Below, piece by piece: positions 36,936-49,400 of a stretch of 64,000 bases of DNA. Source of the stretch: Simmondsia chinensis (Eukaryota; Streptophyta; Magnoliopsida; Caryophyllales; Simmondsiaceae). Both the position numbers and the translations under genes were made by a program. The DNA lies in NCBI GenBank assembly GCA_018398585.1, contig JAGTTD010000007.1:7695320-7759319 (forward strand). Direction: 5' to 3'. A model generated the notes under the pieces. It saw only the letters and a program-made list of their open reading frames with translations. It ran no database searches and had not been told where the DNA came from. Position 1 is the first letter of the stretch. Each line of letters opens with the position of its first letter.

Positions 36936-37878
36936 GGCAGTGTTTGGAGCATGCAATTGGGGCCTAGAACTCCAATTCCATGAAATTGGATTTTAATTGA
37001 AAATAATACTTTCCAATTATTTAGGAAGAAGGTAAGGAGTTACAATTTTATACTAACTCCAATGACCTGAAACATAAAATGACCCCATTTGGTTAACTCA
37101 AACACAAGATGACTAAAAATTTAGAGACTTAGACACAATCTAAAATTTGACATGAACCTCAAAATCAACCAAATCGAATAAATTGAACTCGAAATGACTG
37201 AAATCGCCTTAGCTCAAAGTCCGAAGCGACCCGAAACTAGAGATGACTCAAATATGAAAAATGAAACTACTCCACTTGAACGTGATGTAAACAAGCCGAG
37301 GCAAAGTGAAAATGACTAGACCAAATTGACCAAAACTTAATATGACCTAGACCCAAAATGATTTGACCCATCTCTCACTCAGCCTAAGGGGAATCAAAAT
37401 TTGAAATGATACAATTCGTTTTATTCCAAAACTAAGATGATTTAGAGTTTGAAATGACCCAAAACACGTAAAACTCGATCAATTCTAACCTAAATCCCAA
37501 AAGACCTAACCCGATTAACTGAAAATCCGAGATATCTTGAACGCCAAATGATCTGACGAGATACTGGACCCTATTTGACTTAAAACTCGAATAACTGTTA
37601 CTCAAAGTGAATTGCTCTAACAATACTAACACGAACGCAATGTGAGCCATTCCTACTAAAATCTGATTATAGTTGATTCAACACTTGAAATACTCCAACT
37701 CAATCGATGCAAAACCCTTGATGATTTGAATCATTATGTAATTGTAGTCCCAACCTCCAATTGCTTTGATAAACCAAACAATGGAATTTTAGTTCGATAA
37801 AAATTCCAACTCCATCAGAATTGAAATTGGAATTGTAATTGCATGATCCAATTCCAATTCCACCTGTTAAGTAGAGCC
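36936..37878 (+). mobile_element. Harbinger-like non-autonomous element, copy 2
   Basis: 943 bp, starting GGCAGTGTTTGGAGCATG and ending AAGTAGAGCC, flanked on both sides by TAA (36933-36935 and 37879-37881). The 3-bp duplication and GGC-type ends fit PIF/Harbinger. The word GATCATGCAATT near the right terminus (on the complement) matches GAGCATGCAATT near the left, so the termini are imperfect inverted repeats. The interior is a chain of 20-45-bp units, most starting ATGACC or ATGACT followed by AAA-rich text. There is no transposase. It is the reverse complement of copy 1. Confidence 0.65.
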
Positions 37879-38154
37879 TAAATGATTTGTGGGGAGGAGT
37901 AGCCTCTTATGTAGATAAACATATGGGCCTACCTATCACAAATCCATTACAAATGGGCTTTCTTAATCCACCTCAAGCCCATATTATAATGTGCCCAACA
38001 CATAATTAAATATAGATCTGTTTTATATCATAATAAACCGAAATTTCGTCATTATCTTCTTAGTTCAACTCAATCGATTAAGTCCAAAATTTTAACACCA
38101 TTCACATAACTCTGTTAGAATTTCGTTAATTTGTTCTGAAGCTATGCTTAGAAA

Positions 38155-39265
38155 AAGGGAAAATGGCTTAAAATTTTAGTATATGCATTTAAAATAATCT
38201 TAAAATTTTAAGATATTTAAATTTTTCAAAAAAATTTAAATATTTAAAAATATTTTAAATATTAAATTATGTTGTAATTGTCTTACAAATTTTAAACATT
38301 TAAAAAATCTTAAATACTTAAATTTAATATTGAAAATATTTCAAAAATGTATATTAAATATTCAAAATAAATATCTTAAATATTTTATAAAATTATAAAT
38401 AGTTCAAATTTTTAAAAAATATTTTAAATAGTAAGAAAACATAAACACTTGGAGATACTTTAAATGTTTAAGCAATAATTTAAAAAACAACAAAAAATCA
38501 GAAAATCTCTCCTACAAGCCAATGGCCTACCCCATTAAAATCACCGCTATCACTCACCTCTAATTGCTAGGACGTGTCGCTTAGGGACATAGCCAAGTGG
38601 TCATAATCGCCAGGTGTCAACATGGTGACCCGGGATCGAATTCCACGAAGCTCAAAATGATGTCCTTTTTATGAGGAATTTAAGAGGTTTATCCTCTCCC
38701 CCTCCCCCCTTCCCCCTCCCCCAAGGCTTTACCATGATTTAAAAAAAAAAAAAAAAATTGCTAGGACATTGCCAACAATTTTGTGGTACATCTCACATGC
38801 CTGTGTTTGTTTTTTCAAATAGATGAGATACTTTTTAAATATTTATAATATTTTTACATTTGTAAACGTTTTTTAAAGATTTAAATATTATAATATATAA
38901 ATAGCTTTTTAACTATTTAAAATATTGTTTTAATATTTAAAGTGATATTGTAAATATTTACAATATTTTTTAGATATTCATAATACTTTAAAGAATATTT
39001 ATAATATCTATTTAAGTATTTTAAATGTTTATTTAAGTATCTAAAATATGTTTTTAAATATTTGTAATATTTTTATTGATACATTTTTTGAAATAATTAA
39101 TCATTTCTTAAATAATTATAATATTCTTCATATTTAGAAGAATTTTAAATATTTAATTTTTTCAAATATTTAAATTTTATTTAGACATCTAAAATATTTT
39201 TTAAACATTTACAATATTAAAAGTATTTTAAATGCAAATGACCTTTTTGCCCTTAGTTAAAATTT
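38155..39265. mobile_element. AT-rich foldback element, interrupted by a SINE
   Basis: The outer ends are related in inverse orientation: AAAGGGAAAATGGC... GCATTTAAAAT on the left, and the complement of the right end reads AAGGGCAAAAAGGTCATTTGC then ATTTAAAAT. Both arms consist of degenerate TTTAAATATTTAAAA text (38181-38480 and 38820-39240). It is non-coding. The low complexity makes the arm length and boundaries uncertain. Confidence 0.45.
38574..38755 (+). mobile_element. tRNA-derived SINE with 12-bp target duplication
   Basis: The A box (ATAGCCAAGTGGTCATAAT) and B box (GGGATCGAATTCC) lie in the first 75 bp. A C/T-rich stretch and a 15-bp A tail follow. AATTGCTAGGAC flanks both ends (38562-38573 and 38756-38767). 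Its sequence differs from the SINE at 8003. Confidence 0.85.
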
Positions 39266-39848
39266 GTTTAAGTGTGTTTTTATATGTGGATTGTACTCGA
39301 ATAAAAGTTACTAAATGACTTTTTTTACAATGTTTTAAGATACATGAAAAATATATCATCAAAACTCATGATCTCTAAACAAAATTTTTTTCATATATTT
39401 AATCTGAACTGAAGATAGAAAATTCTTTTTATGAATAAAAGAAAACATTTTGCTCCTATTGAAAAATAGAAAACAATGATGATTTTTCAATTGCAGTATT
39501 TCTTTGCATCTTAAATTGACATTTTTATTATTTTCCTTTTTTTACTTTTAGAAAATCATATTCAAGAACGAAAGAGGGATAATATTTTTAAAGATATTTT
39601 CTATAATTCTTGGTTAGGGAAATGAAATTAAAAAACAGCGACCAATAAAAATAAGACACAAGATTTGCATGGTTTGACCAAGTCCACCTACGCCAAAAGA
39701 GTTAAAGACATTTTCAATATCCTTTGGAAAGTGTACAAGAAAATTCTTTTATTTCTTATTACACTTTGCAGACTCTAGGCGAGATTAGATGTAGCAATAC
39801 AAATCCCTAATGTGCTAAAAACACCCTTGACATGAGTCTGTCCCCTAC
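39266..39848. other. AT-rich sequence without a recognised feature
   Basis: No gene or repeat structure was supported. The stretch may include the upstream part of the LINE tail that resumes at 40433. Confidence 0.35.
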
Positions 39849-39856
39849 GTTGTGAT

Positions 39857-40424
39857 TAGGGATGGTAATGGGGGGAGTAAAACCCGCTGCCCACGGGTAC
39901 CTATGCCGTTTGAGCGGGTACGGGTATAAGTGGGGTGGCTAGTGGGTACAGGTTGGATGTACCTATCCTGTACCCGCTACTAGTATGGGGCAGATATGGG
40001 TATAGTTTTATATCCGCCCTACCCTGCTCCATACAGGCCCTGCCCCACCTCATACCCACCATACCCGCTCCATTTTGTACATAGTTAACTTTTAAATTAA
40101 AAAATAAATGCTTAAATTCAATGACCCAAATTATTTATCAATGTTATTAAAAAAATATAATTAGTTTTTTAAAATAGTATTTAATAACTAATATGAGCGG
40201 ATATAGATAATCGTTTGTACATTAGAGAGGCTACGGAATGGGTAATAGATACCCGTTGAGTACTCATGGGTATGGGCATGGGTTTGTACTCACCGGGGCG
40301 GGTATGGGTATCCACTTCATACTCGTGCCAGGTAATGTGGTGGGTATGGATATAGGAGTTGGATGGTGGATACGGGTATGGAGGAGGCATCCTCTGTAGC
40401 CGCTCCTCCCCATTGTTATTTCTA
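39857..40424. mobile_element. hAT-type MITE with perfect 8-bp target duplication
   Basis: 568 bp. The left end TAGGGATGGTAATGGGG and the complement of the right end TAGAAATAACAATGGGG are inverted repeats. GTTGTGAT flanks both sides (39849-39856 and 40425-40432), the 8-bp duplication of the hAT superfamily. The interior is full of GGGTA(C/T)GGGTA-like words on both strands and has no transposase. Confidence 0.88.
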
Positions 40425-40432
40425 GTTGTGAT

Positions 40433-40870
40433 GCATCTCAAGGGTCGTGAATTGACAGTATTATAGCTTGTCTTTGATTCTCAGCGAGTATATACATTCT
40501 CTGGTGTGAACGCAACCTGAGAATCCAACGCTCCTAGTCTAGGCTCGCTGTGGCTGTGCTTAAGGAGATTGTGGGACTATTGAGGATCTACCTTCTTCTA
40601 GCTCCTTCTTTCCAAGGTGCTCATCTCCACGCTCAACTGCCCCGAATGGGAGTCTAGTTTGTCTGTCTTGCTGCTTGTAGCTTTTTGGCACTTTTGTTGT
40701 TTGTTGTTTTTTAGGAACTTTGTCTCTTTACTTTTAATCCTTGGTGTTGGCTTCAATCGTGCCTTTGGGTATATGCTCCTTATAGACGTATAAGAAAGGT
40801 TCAATTTTGGACGACTTGTTAATCCACTCAATGGGATATTTCTATCTAAAGAATATGTCACACTTTATAA
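40433..40870 (+). mobile_element. 3' tail of an L1-like LINE
   Basis: It aligns by eye with the last ~400 bp of the LINE at 44341-50223. Shared phrases are CATTCTCTGGT / CATCCTCTGGT, AACCTGAGAAT / AACCTGAGGAT, and TGGGTATATGC / TGGGTATGCCCC followed by GTAGAC or GACGTA. It contains the end of ORF2 and the 3' untranslated region. The Gypsy element inserted at its extreme 3' end, so no poly(A) tail remains on this side. Confidence 0.65.
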
Positions 40871-40873
40871 TAC

Positions 40874-41141
40874 TGTTGTGAATTGTAATTCACTGGTTAA
40901 TAGTTCATTTCCTTGGTTAGTCATGTAAGTGTCCACGCAAGAAAGGTAGTTAAAGTGGTTACTATTAAATAGATATTATAGTTGTTTAGCCGCCTCATGT
41001 ATGCAAGATATAAAATAACTTGGGTTCTTGTCTGTAATACTCATTCAATAAAATAGAAATATCTTCTCCTTCTCATCCCAATTCTATCTTCTTTGTCATC
41101 TCATACCCTAATTTCCTAGGTTATGATCTAAGATCACAACA
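40874..41141 (+). repeat. Gypsy (Reina-like) 5' LTR
   Basis: 268 bp, TGTTGTGAATTG ... ATCACAACA. The TATA region reads GATATAAAATAAC here. Confidence 0.92.
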
Positions 41142-41142
41142 A

Positions 41143-41156
41143 TTAGTATCAAAGCT
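41143..41156 (+). promoter_or_regulatory. Degenerate primer-binding site
   Basis: TTAGTATCAAAGCT corresponds to TTGGTATCAGAGCT, the initiator Met tRNA type, with two changes, just after the LTR. Confidence 0.7.
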
Positions 41157-41157
41157 T

Positions 41158-42180
41158 ATGAATTTGCAAATGATCAAGCTGGCCAAAGGAAAGAAACATG
41201 CTTCAATGGTAGGCAATGCAGATCAAATGGCTCAATTGCAGCAATAGCTGCAAGATCTGACTCTTGCAGGAATGCAAGAACAGATCAATAGGCAATCTGC
41301 ACCTGCTGCAGTAGGAATTCTTCCATCGGGGAATCCTTATGGAAGGCCACTTGAACTCTTATTCCCAAAACTGAATAAAGAAAGTGGAGAGGAATAGCCC
41401 TTGACCAAAAACATAGGATTTCGCCAGCCTACTATAGAGATCGATATATTTGGTGGTGTGCAACCTCAATCTTGGATTAGAAGATGTGAAAAGTATTTCG
41501 TTTCTATGATGTTCCTGATTCCCAAAAGGTTGAATTAGCTGCCATTTACTTACAGGGGGATTAAGAAGTGTGGTTTTCTAGTATGATCCTTAGCAATCCT
41601 TCCCTTACTTGGCATGAGTTTGTAGATGAGTTGTGTGAGAGGTATGGGGATAAAGATCCGCGGGATGTTGTAGACAATTTCAATAAGGTGGCCCAAACTG
41701 CTTCACTGAAAGAGTATATGACTCGCTTTGAGCACTTAAAAGCAAGAATGATGGCTATTAACCCTGGTGCAAGTGAGGCTTATTATGTTTCTTGCTTCAT
41801 TAGTGGTCTTAAGCACAAGATCAAAAATCTGGTGAAGGTATTGAATCCATAAACTTTGTCTAAGTCCTACTCAAAGGCAAGATTGTTTGAGCCTAAGGTA
41901 TTAGCTTCACCAGAAGGAGGACAGAAAGGAAGAATGAATGGATAGTCACCTCCTCCACTGCAGCAATCAACAGTTGGAGCCTCCAAATCCCTAGGTGTGG
42001 AAGAAAAGAGAGCCCAAAGGTCGTGTTTCAAGTGCAATCAGAAGTATTTCTTTGGGCATAAGTGTAATAATAAGTTGTTAATGTCGATTACTGGTGCTGT
42101 AGCTGATAAGGAGCTGGATGAAAGGTCAGAACCTAATGTTTAGGTTGAGAAGTTTCAGAAAGATTCAGAAGATGATGAGA
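41158..42180 (+). pseudogene. Gypsy (Reina-like) gag
   Basis: The region begins at ATG 41158 and breaks early (stop near 41247). The conserved gag core is open at 41568-41852 (LTWHEFVDELCERYGD, VDNFNKVAQTASLKEYMTRF). The zinc knuckle CFKCNQKYFFGHKC (42024-42065) is of the form typical for plant chromoviruses and keeps its cysteines and histidine. Confidence 0.85.
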
Positions 42181-42191
42181 TAGAGATTTTA

Positions 42192-44340
42192 GTGAGATCC
42201 TTGATTGAAAATGGAACACACAACACAATAACAATTAAAGGAGGAGCAAGTTATAAGTCATTGTTGATATTGATTGATAGTGGTAGTACCCATAGCTTCT
42301 TAGATCCCAAGATTGCTAAATTGGTGGTTCATGAGTTAATCAAGACTAGCCCACTTGCTGTAACCGTGGCTGATGGAAATTTAAAGCTAGCCCAAACGAA
42401 ATGTAAGCAATTCAGATGGGAAATGCAAGGCCACCAGTTTGTATATGACTCCAGGATGCTGAAATTGGGAGGTTGCGATATGGTTCTTGGTGTTGATTGG
42501 ATGAAGATAATCAGTCCATTGGTTTTTTATTTTACTTAACTATCAATATCTTTTGAGAGGGATGGCGCCTTAATCAAGTAGCAAGGCATAGCTGAGCAAG
42601 GTCGATTGTAATTGATGAGTGGCAAGAAGCTAAAGAGATTGCTCAAGAAAAGTGATTATCAGTGGGTTGGACAATTGTTTTCTCTTAGTGCCGAGCCTAA
42701 GGAAGCTAAGGTGAATTCTTACCCATCTATTTGCAAGTTAATACATGATTTTAAGGATCTATTTGAGCAACCAACTACCCTTCCACCAAAAAGAACCTTA
42801 GACCATGCTATACCTTTAAAAGCTAATTCCAATCCTATCAATCTTAGGCCATACAAATAACCCCATTCACAAAAGAATGAGATTGAGAAACAAGTGGAGG
42901 AGCTTTGGAAAACCAACTTTATCAGGCGTAGTCATAGCCCTTTTGCTTCCCCTGTTATCTTAGTCAAAAAGAAAGATGGATCCTTCTGAATATGCATTGA
43001 TTATCGACAATTAAATTTTCTTCCAATTAAAGACAAATTCCCTATTCCAATAATTGATGATCTCATAGATGAACTCCATGGATCGGTGTACTTCTCCAAA
43101 TTTGACTTAAGACATGGATATTATCAAATTCGTGTGATTGAACAAGACATGCATAAAATAGCTTTCAGAACCCATCATGGACACTATGAATTTGTGGTTA
43201 CATTTCAGGCCTTAATGAATTCTATTTTCAAACCATTCTTAAGGAAGTTTGTCCTTGTGTTCTTTGATGATATACTAGTGTATAGTCCTTCATTGGATTC
43301 ACATGTTTGCCACCTCTACCAAGTCTTTCAAACCATGCGTAAACATAAGCTTTTTGCTGAACTCTCAAAATGCTCCTTTGCTCAAGCTTAGGTAGAGTAC
43401 TTAGGACATGTTATTTCTTGCAATGGGGTAGCCGTCGATGTTGCCAAGGTTCAAACTATGAGGAAGTGGCCCATTCCCACATTCCTCAAGCAATTGAGAG
43501 CATTCTTGGGTCTCATAGCGTATTATAAAAAGTTCATTTGTGGATATGGCATCATTGCAAGGCCTCTGACTGACCTTTTTAAGAAGGATGCTTTTGTATA
43601 GACCAATTTAGCTCAAAAAGCTTTTGAAGACTTAAAGACAACTATGTGTTCAGCCTCGGTTTTGACAATGCTAGATTTTAATGAGCTTTTCATCATAGAA
43701 ACCTATGCCTGCAACAAAGGTGTGGGCGCTGTGTTTTCTCAAAAGGGGAGGCCAGTGGAATTTCTTAGTCAGTCACTTACTCCCAAGCACTTGGGCCTAT
43801 CAATCTATGAGAAAGTGTATTTGGCCATTCTTATAGCAATGCAAAAATGGCGCCATTATTTTGAAGGCCATCATTTTATAATCAGAACAAATCATCAAAG
43901 CTTAAAATATCTTTTGAAGCAAAAGATAACCACAAAAGTGCAGTGAAAGGGGCTTATAAAGATGTTGGGTTTGGACTATGCAATTGAGTATCGCAAAGAA
44001 AAGGAGAATCTTATAACTTATGCTTTATCAAGGAGGCAGGAATAGGTTGGGTCAGCTTCTCGTCATGCCATTTTAGCAGTTTTATCCTCTTGGATTGATG
44101 AAGTTTATAAGTCTTATGGTAATGATGGTTTTGATCAAGAATGCATCATGACATTCAACATCAAGGACCATTCCCCTGCTGTTACATCATATGTGTCCTT
44201 GATTAATGGAATTCTGTGAGTTAAGGGCAAAGTTTACATTGGCTCTACAACTAACTTAAAGAAACAAATCCTTTTGGCCTTCCATGCTTCTGCTTTGGGT
44301 GGACATTCAGGATTTGAAGGGACTCATCAAAGGCTTAAAG
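42192..44340 (+). pseudogene. Gypsy pol, first part: protease, RT, RNase H, integrase zinc-binding start
   Basis: The protease has an intact LIDSGSTHSF (Asp codon 42276-42278). The RT keeps [15 protein letters not shown] and the catalytic FFDDILVYS (43263-43286). However, [10 protein letters not shown] at about 43195-43225 lacks roughly ten residues normally present between FV and TFQ, so a small in-frame deletion removed the conserved PFGL.NAP block. The RNase H is at 43644-43946 (ETYACNKGVGAVFSQKG, where the first Asp is Glu). The integrase zinc region begins GGHSGFEGTHQRLK and is cut at 44340 by the LINE. Stops are scattered throughout. Confidence 0.85.
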
Positions 44341-44863
44341 GGGCGGGGTAGTCCACGGCGGCCGGCGCTAGGGGTCCGGAGGGGCAGCCACGTGTTCGCC
44401 CGGTCTGCCACTTCCTGGTGGTAGGTCCTGCAGCTACACCGGTGGCCGGTAGAGGGTGAAATAAAGGGAGAGAGGGTGTTAGGGTTTTGGGTGTTGGTGG
44501 TGTTGCATAGGATGATTGGGCCGCCTACGGTGGCTCCTCCGGCCAACAGTCAACTCCGACGGTCCTCGTCTTCCTTCGCCGCCCTTCGGTGGCCAGTGGT
44601 GTGGCCGGAATCCGGCCGGGGCTTGTTCTGGCCGCTAGGGAAGTCGCGCGAATTGCGACTTCTCTCCCTTCTCCTTTCTCGATTTTCGGAGCATTTACGT
44701 GTAAGTCTTCCTTGAATCCTTGGCTACTTGATTTTGTCGGCCTCCTTGGTGGTGTTTGCAGCCGGTCTTTGGGCCGGTGGTGGTGCATGGATGGCGGTGA
44801 TCTTTGTGTGGAAACCCTAATTTTTCTAGGTTTTTTTCCATCTTTTGGCTTGAGTCATTCACC

Positions 44864-46409
44864 ATGGCTGAGGTGCGTGACACTGCGGCGTTCGATGTGG
44901 GTTCGGGCTCGATGGTTGGTGCGGGTGACCAGGCTTCACCCACATGGGCTGATCGGGTCCGGTCCTCGGATCAAAATACGCTACAATATATTCGTCTTGT
45001 TCTTGTTAACGGCAAGCCTGTGGGAGTTGTTCCGCGCGGGGCTTTTGAGTCTGGTAATGATAAGTGGGAGCGTTGCTTGGTGGGTTGTTTGATTGGCACG
45101 GCCTTGCATATTCTCATGCCATTGAGATCGCTACCTTCCTGTGGGGTGAGAAGGGTCTTGAAAGTGTCCTTTCTAATGGTGAGGTTTACTACTTTCGGTT
45201 TAGAACTAAGGCTCAGGCTGAGAGTATTCTTATGGATGGTCCTTGGTTCTTCAAGGGCGTGTGCATGTCACTCCAACTTTGGAGGGAGGGCATTGCGATG
45301 CAGAATAATTGTCGAACTGCCCCTGTTTGGGTCCGTATTTCTGGGCTTCCCTTGACCTTGTGGAATCCTATTGGGATCAGTGTAGCTTGTAGTATGATTG
45401 GTCAGCCTTTGTTCATGGACAAGGTTACTGCTGATTGCACTCGTCTTGGTTATATTCGGGTTTGTATTGAGGTGGAGGCCACGGGGCCTGTACCTAAGGA
45501 GACCTCCATTGATGTGAACGAGATGTTCTTCAAGTTGAATATTGCGTGTGAGGCTATGCCAATACGATGCTCAACTTGTTCTGTTTTCGGGCATGACTAT
45601 TCACCACCCGGGGCTCGTGAGGCCCCTACCATGGCGGCCCCGATTCTCGCGGGCGCAAAAAGAAGAAGAAAAATAAGAAGAAGAAGGGAGCCCGTGTTAG
45701 GGTTGATGTGCTGGTGGCTGCGCCAGTGGACAGCAAGGCTGTGATTCACCAGGTCGTAGGAGAGAGAAGAGGGGTAGGGGAAGTGAGAGAGGGGCCGAAC
45801 CCCCTATTGCAGCGCGTGGGCCAACCCATGCAAGGAGGGGGGGTGCGCGTCCCCCCCCCCCCTGCCAGACCCAATTTTGGGGCGGGCCAGCAGACCCGTG
45901 TGGGGGCGCCTGCTCAGGCCCACAACGGGCTTGTAGCAGCGCCTCCCACGGCTCTTACCGGGCCCGAGTTGGGCCTAGTCCCTTTCGTTTCTTCGGCCCA
46001 TAATGGTGGGCAGCTGCGCGCCACCTCGGCTGCGGTTGCGGTTGAGCTGTCCGGCAGCTTGACCTTGGATGATGGAGGATGGGCCACATTGGCCTCACCC
46101 ACAAAGTCACCTCTCGAGGTGAGCCATGTCCAGCCCACTAGCGGGCCCCGCTCTAGCTCAGATTCTTCTGGTGTACTGGTGGACCATTCGCCTGAGGACT
46201 TGGGGTGTGCTTTGGTTCCTTTCGAGGTTGAGGAGGCTCAGGAGGCTCTTGTCCCTTCTTCTGAGTCGCCGAACCGTTTTGAGTTGCTTGCTGAGGAGCG
46301 AGCTGGTGATACGTCCACATCGGATTGTACATTGCAGTTGACTCCTATTGCTCATTGTACCTGCTGTGCAGCTAGGGCCATGACGTGCTTTAGCTTCCAG
46401 TTTCCATGA
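44864..46409 (+). pseudogene. LINE ORF1 (DUF4283, zinc knuckle), two frameshifts
   Basis: ATG 44864 lies in a good context (ACCATGG). The N-terminus (PTWADRVRSSD) is followed by the DUF4283 part, which changes frame near 45100 and continues as AIEIATFLWGEKGLESV, FRFRTKAQAESIL and GPWFFKGVCMSLQ. The knuckle reads CSTCSVFGHDY; its last ligand, Cys in the related ORF1 at 1639-2529, is Tyr here (codon 45598-45600). A second shift near 45700 leads to a Pro/Ala-rich tail ending at 46409. ORF2 begins at 46406, so the two overlap by 4 bp. Confidence 0.85.
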
Positions 46410-49400
46410 TTGGATGCTGGAATGTGAGGGGGTTTAATAACCCCAATACTATTTGTGCTGTGCGTGCCTGGATCTCCTCCAGTTGTTTGAGCTTGGTTGG
46501 ATTGGTTGAGACTAAGGCCAACCCAGTTGATATTGATTCCGCTATTACCTGTTGTGCTGAGGGGTGGCAGTTTTTGATTAGTGGGGTGCAGGCCCGTGGA
46601 TGCCGTATCATTGTTCTCTGGGATCTGACCTTCTACCATGTAGTGAGAGTACAGGGTGGGGATCAGTATCTCACCTGCCGGGTTTCTGGTGTCTAAGGCA
46701 ATGTGGACTTTACTGCTAAGTTTGTTTACGGATTTAATGAGCTGGGACTGTGTCGGGAGCTTTGGAGTTATATTTGAGGAGCCAACGTGGACCTCCAGGA
46801 GGAGCCTTGGATACTTCTTGGAGACTTCAACGCTATCCTCAGTTCGAGCGACAGGAGGGGTGGCCGGGACACTTGGCCTGGGCACATGGATGACATTAGG
46901 GACTATATCTACGACTCTGAGCTCACAGTCCTGCCTTATACCGGGCTACGCTACACTTGGTCCAATGGCTTAGAGGGGGATGCCCTCATTCTGAAGCGTC
47001 TTGACTGGTGTATAGTGAGTAAGGGTTGGCTGCGTTCTTTCTCTTCCTCATCTGTCGAGTTCCTTCCCCGGGAGTTATGTTCTCACCATTGTCCCTTTGT
47101 AGTTACAGGACTTGGAAAGCGCCGCACCCCATGGCTCCCTTTCAAGTTCTTTAACTTTTGGACTGACCATGAGGAGTTCCTGCCTACTGTGCGGAGGGTT
47201 TGGGGGACTAGCATTGATGGCACGCCCATGTATTAGCTCACTCAGAAGCTCAAGCGGCTGAAGGGGGAGCTGAAGGCTCTCAATGCTAGACATTTTAGTC
47301 ACATATCAGCTCGGGTTGTGGCGGCAAGAGATGCCTGGACTGAGGGTCAGCGGGCGCTTGATGGTGCTCCTGAGAGTATTCTGCTTCGAGAGGAGGAGCG
47401 TTGCCTTTCTTGAGAGTACTCGCGGTTATGTAGGGATGAGGAGGCTTTCTATCGTCAGAAGTCTTGCATCCAGTGGCTTTCCTTGGGGGATCAGGGTACC
47501 CGATTCTTTCATAAGTCTGTCACACATCAGCAGACTATGAACCAAATTTCTTCCATTATTCGCACTGATGGTAGGAGGACATATGATGACGTGGAGATCT
47601 CGGAGGCAGGTGGCTCCTATTTCCGTGGATTATTGACAGAGCCGAGTGGGCCACTTCGTGAGGATATTTCGAAGCTCTTTCAGACCCGGCTAGCTGAGGA
47701 TCAGGCTAGGCCACTTACTTTGCCTATTACTGATGTTGAGGTGAGAGATGCTTTGTTCTCCACTGGGGATGATAGGGCACCCGACCCTGATGGTTACACC
47801 TCCCTCTTCTTTAAGAGGGCTTGGGATGTTGTGGGGCGTGATGTAACTCGAGCTGTCCGGTCTTTCTTTCAGTCAGGGCGCATGCTTGGCGCACTGAATA
47901 CTACTCGCATCAGCTTGATACCAAAGGTGAAGAATCCTTCCACCTTCGCTGACTATCGACCGATCTCCTGTTGCAATGTGATCTATAAGTGTATCACTAA
48001 GATCATTGCGAACAGGTTGAAAGGGGTCCTTCCTTACCTCATTAATGACTCACAATCTGCTTTTGTACCTGGCCGGAGGATATCTGACTGTATTATGTTG
48101 GCCCAGGAGCTTTTGCGCGATTATCATCTTCAGAAGCCGTCGCCTAGGTGTGCTCTGAAGGTCGATCTTCGCAAGGCGTTTGATACAGTGCGCTGGAAGT
48201 TCATTCTTACTGCTATGCAGTGTATGGGTATTCCTGAGGTTATGATTCGATGGGTGCGGGAGTGCCTTTCCACAGCCAGATTTTCAGTCGCCATTAATGG
48301 CGAACTTCAAGGGTTTTTTGGCATGAGTAGAGGTATCAGGCAGGGAGATCTTCTCTCACCCTACCTTTTTGTTATTGCCATGGAGGGCTTACGGGGTTTC
48401 CTATGACACACATCTTCTGATTCGAGGTTTCGTTTTCATCCTCATTGCCAGGGTACTAGTCTTACTCACTTATGCTTTGCAGATGACCTTATGATTTTCA
48501 GTGAGGCTGATGAGGGTAGTGTTTCGGTCATTCGGGAGGCGTTAGATCGATTTGCCGCACTTTTGGGGCCGTCCTCGAATGCAGCAAAGAGTACCGTCTT
48601 CACTACCGGGGTTGATCCTGAGTTTCGACAGTCCATCCTTGGTATCTTGGGGTTCAGATTGGGGCAGTGCCCGGTCAGATATTTGGGGGTGCTGCTCATC
48701 ACGACGAGGCTTCAGTTCATCAACTGTAAGCCTTTATTAGATCGCATCCTTGCCCGCATTCAGCTATGGACATCTCATTCTTTATCTTATGCCGGCCGTC
48801 TGCAGCTTATCCGATCGGTTCTGTTCTCTATTCAGGTCTTTTAGTCATCTGTCTTCATCCGTCCGAAGCTGATGATCCAAAAGATCGACTCGACTCTTGC
48901 TGCCTTCCTATGGAAGGGCACTTCTTTGGGCCCGGGCGGGGCCAAGGTCGCCTGGTCACATCTCTGTTATCCCCGTAGGAAGGGTGGTCTTGGGATTCGG
49001 CGTTTGCGCGAGTGGAACCAGGCTTCTCTCATGAAGCATATCTGGGTTCTACTCACTGATCGTGACTCTCTCTGGCCTCGGTGGATCCATGCTAATCAAC
49101 TCAAGGGGAAGTCTTTCTGGGATATTCAGCCTCGAGGTTCTATTCCATGGTCATGGAGGAGCATCCTGGGTGTTAGGTCGTTGTGTGCCGGGGCCTTCCG
49201 GCACATTATTAGTGAAGGACGTGATACAGCGTTGTGGTCTAACTACTGGTTGCCGTGTGGACGTTTAGAGGGGCCGTTCACATTCCACCTCCTTCATTCC
49301 ACTGGTCATCGCTTGGGCTCTCGTGTTTCTGACATTATTCAGGGTGATCAGTGGCGCTTCCCATAGGATATTGCTGAGCTGCTATCTGTCTGGGATTCTG

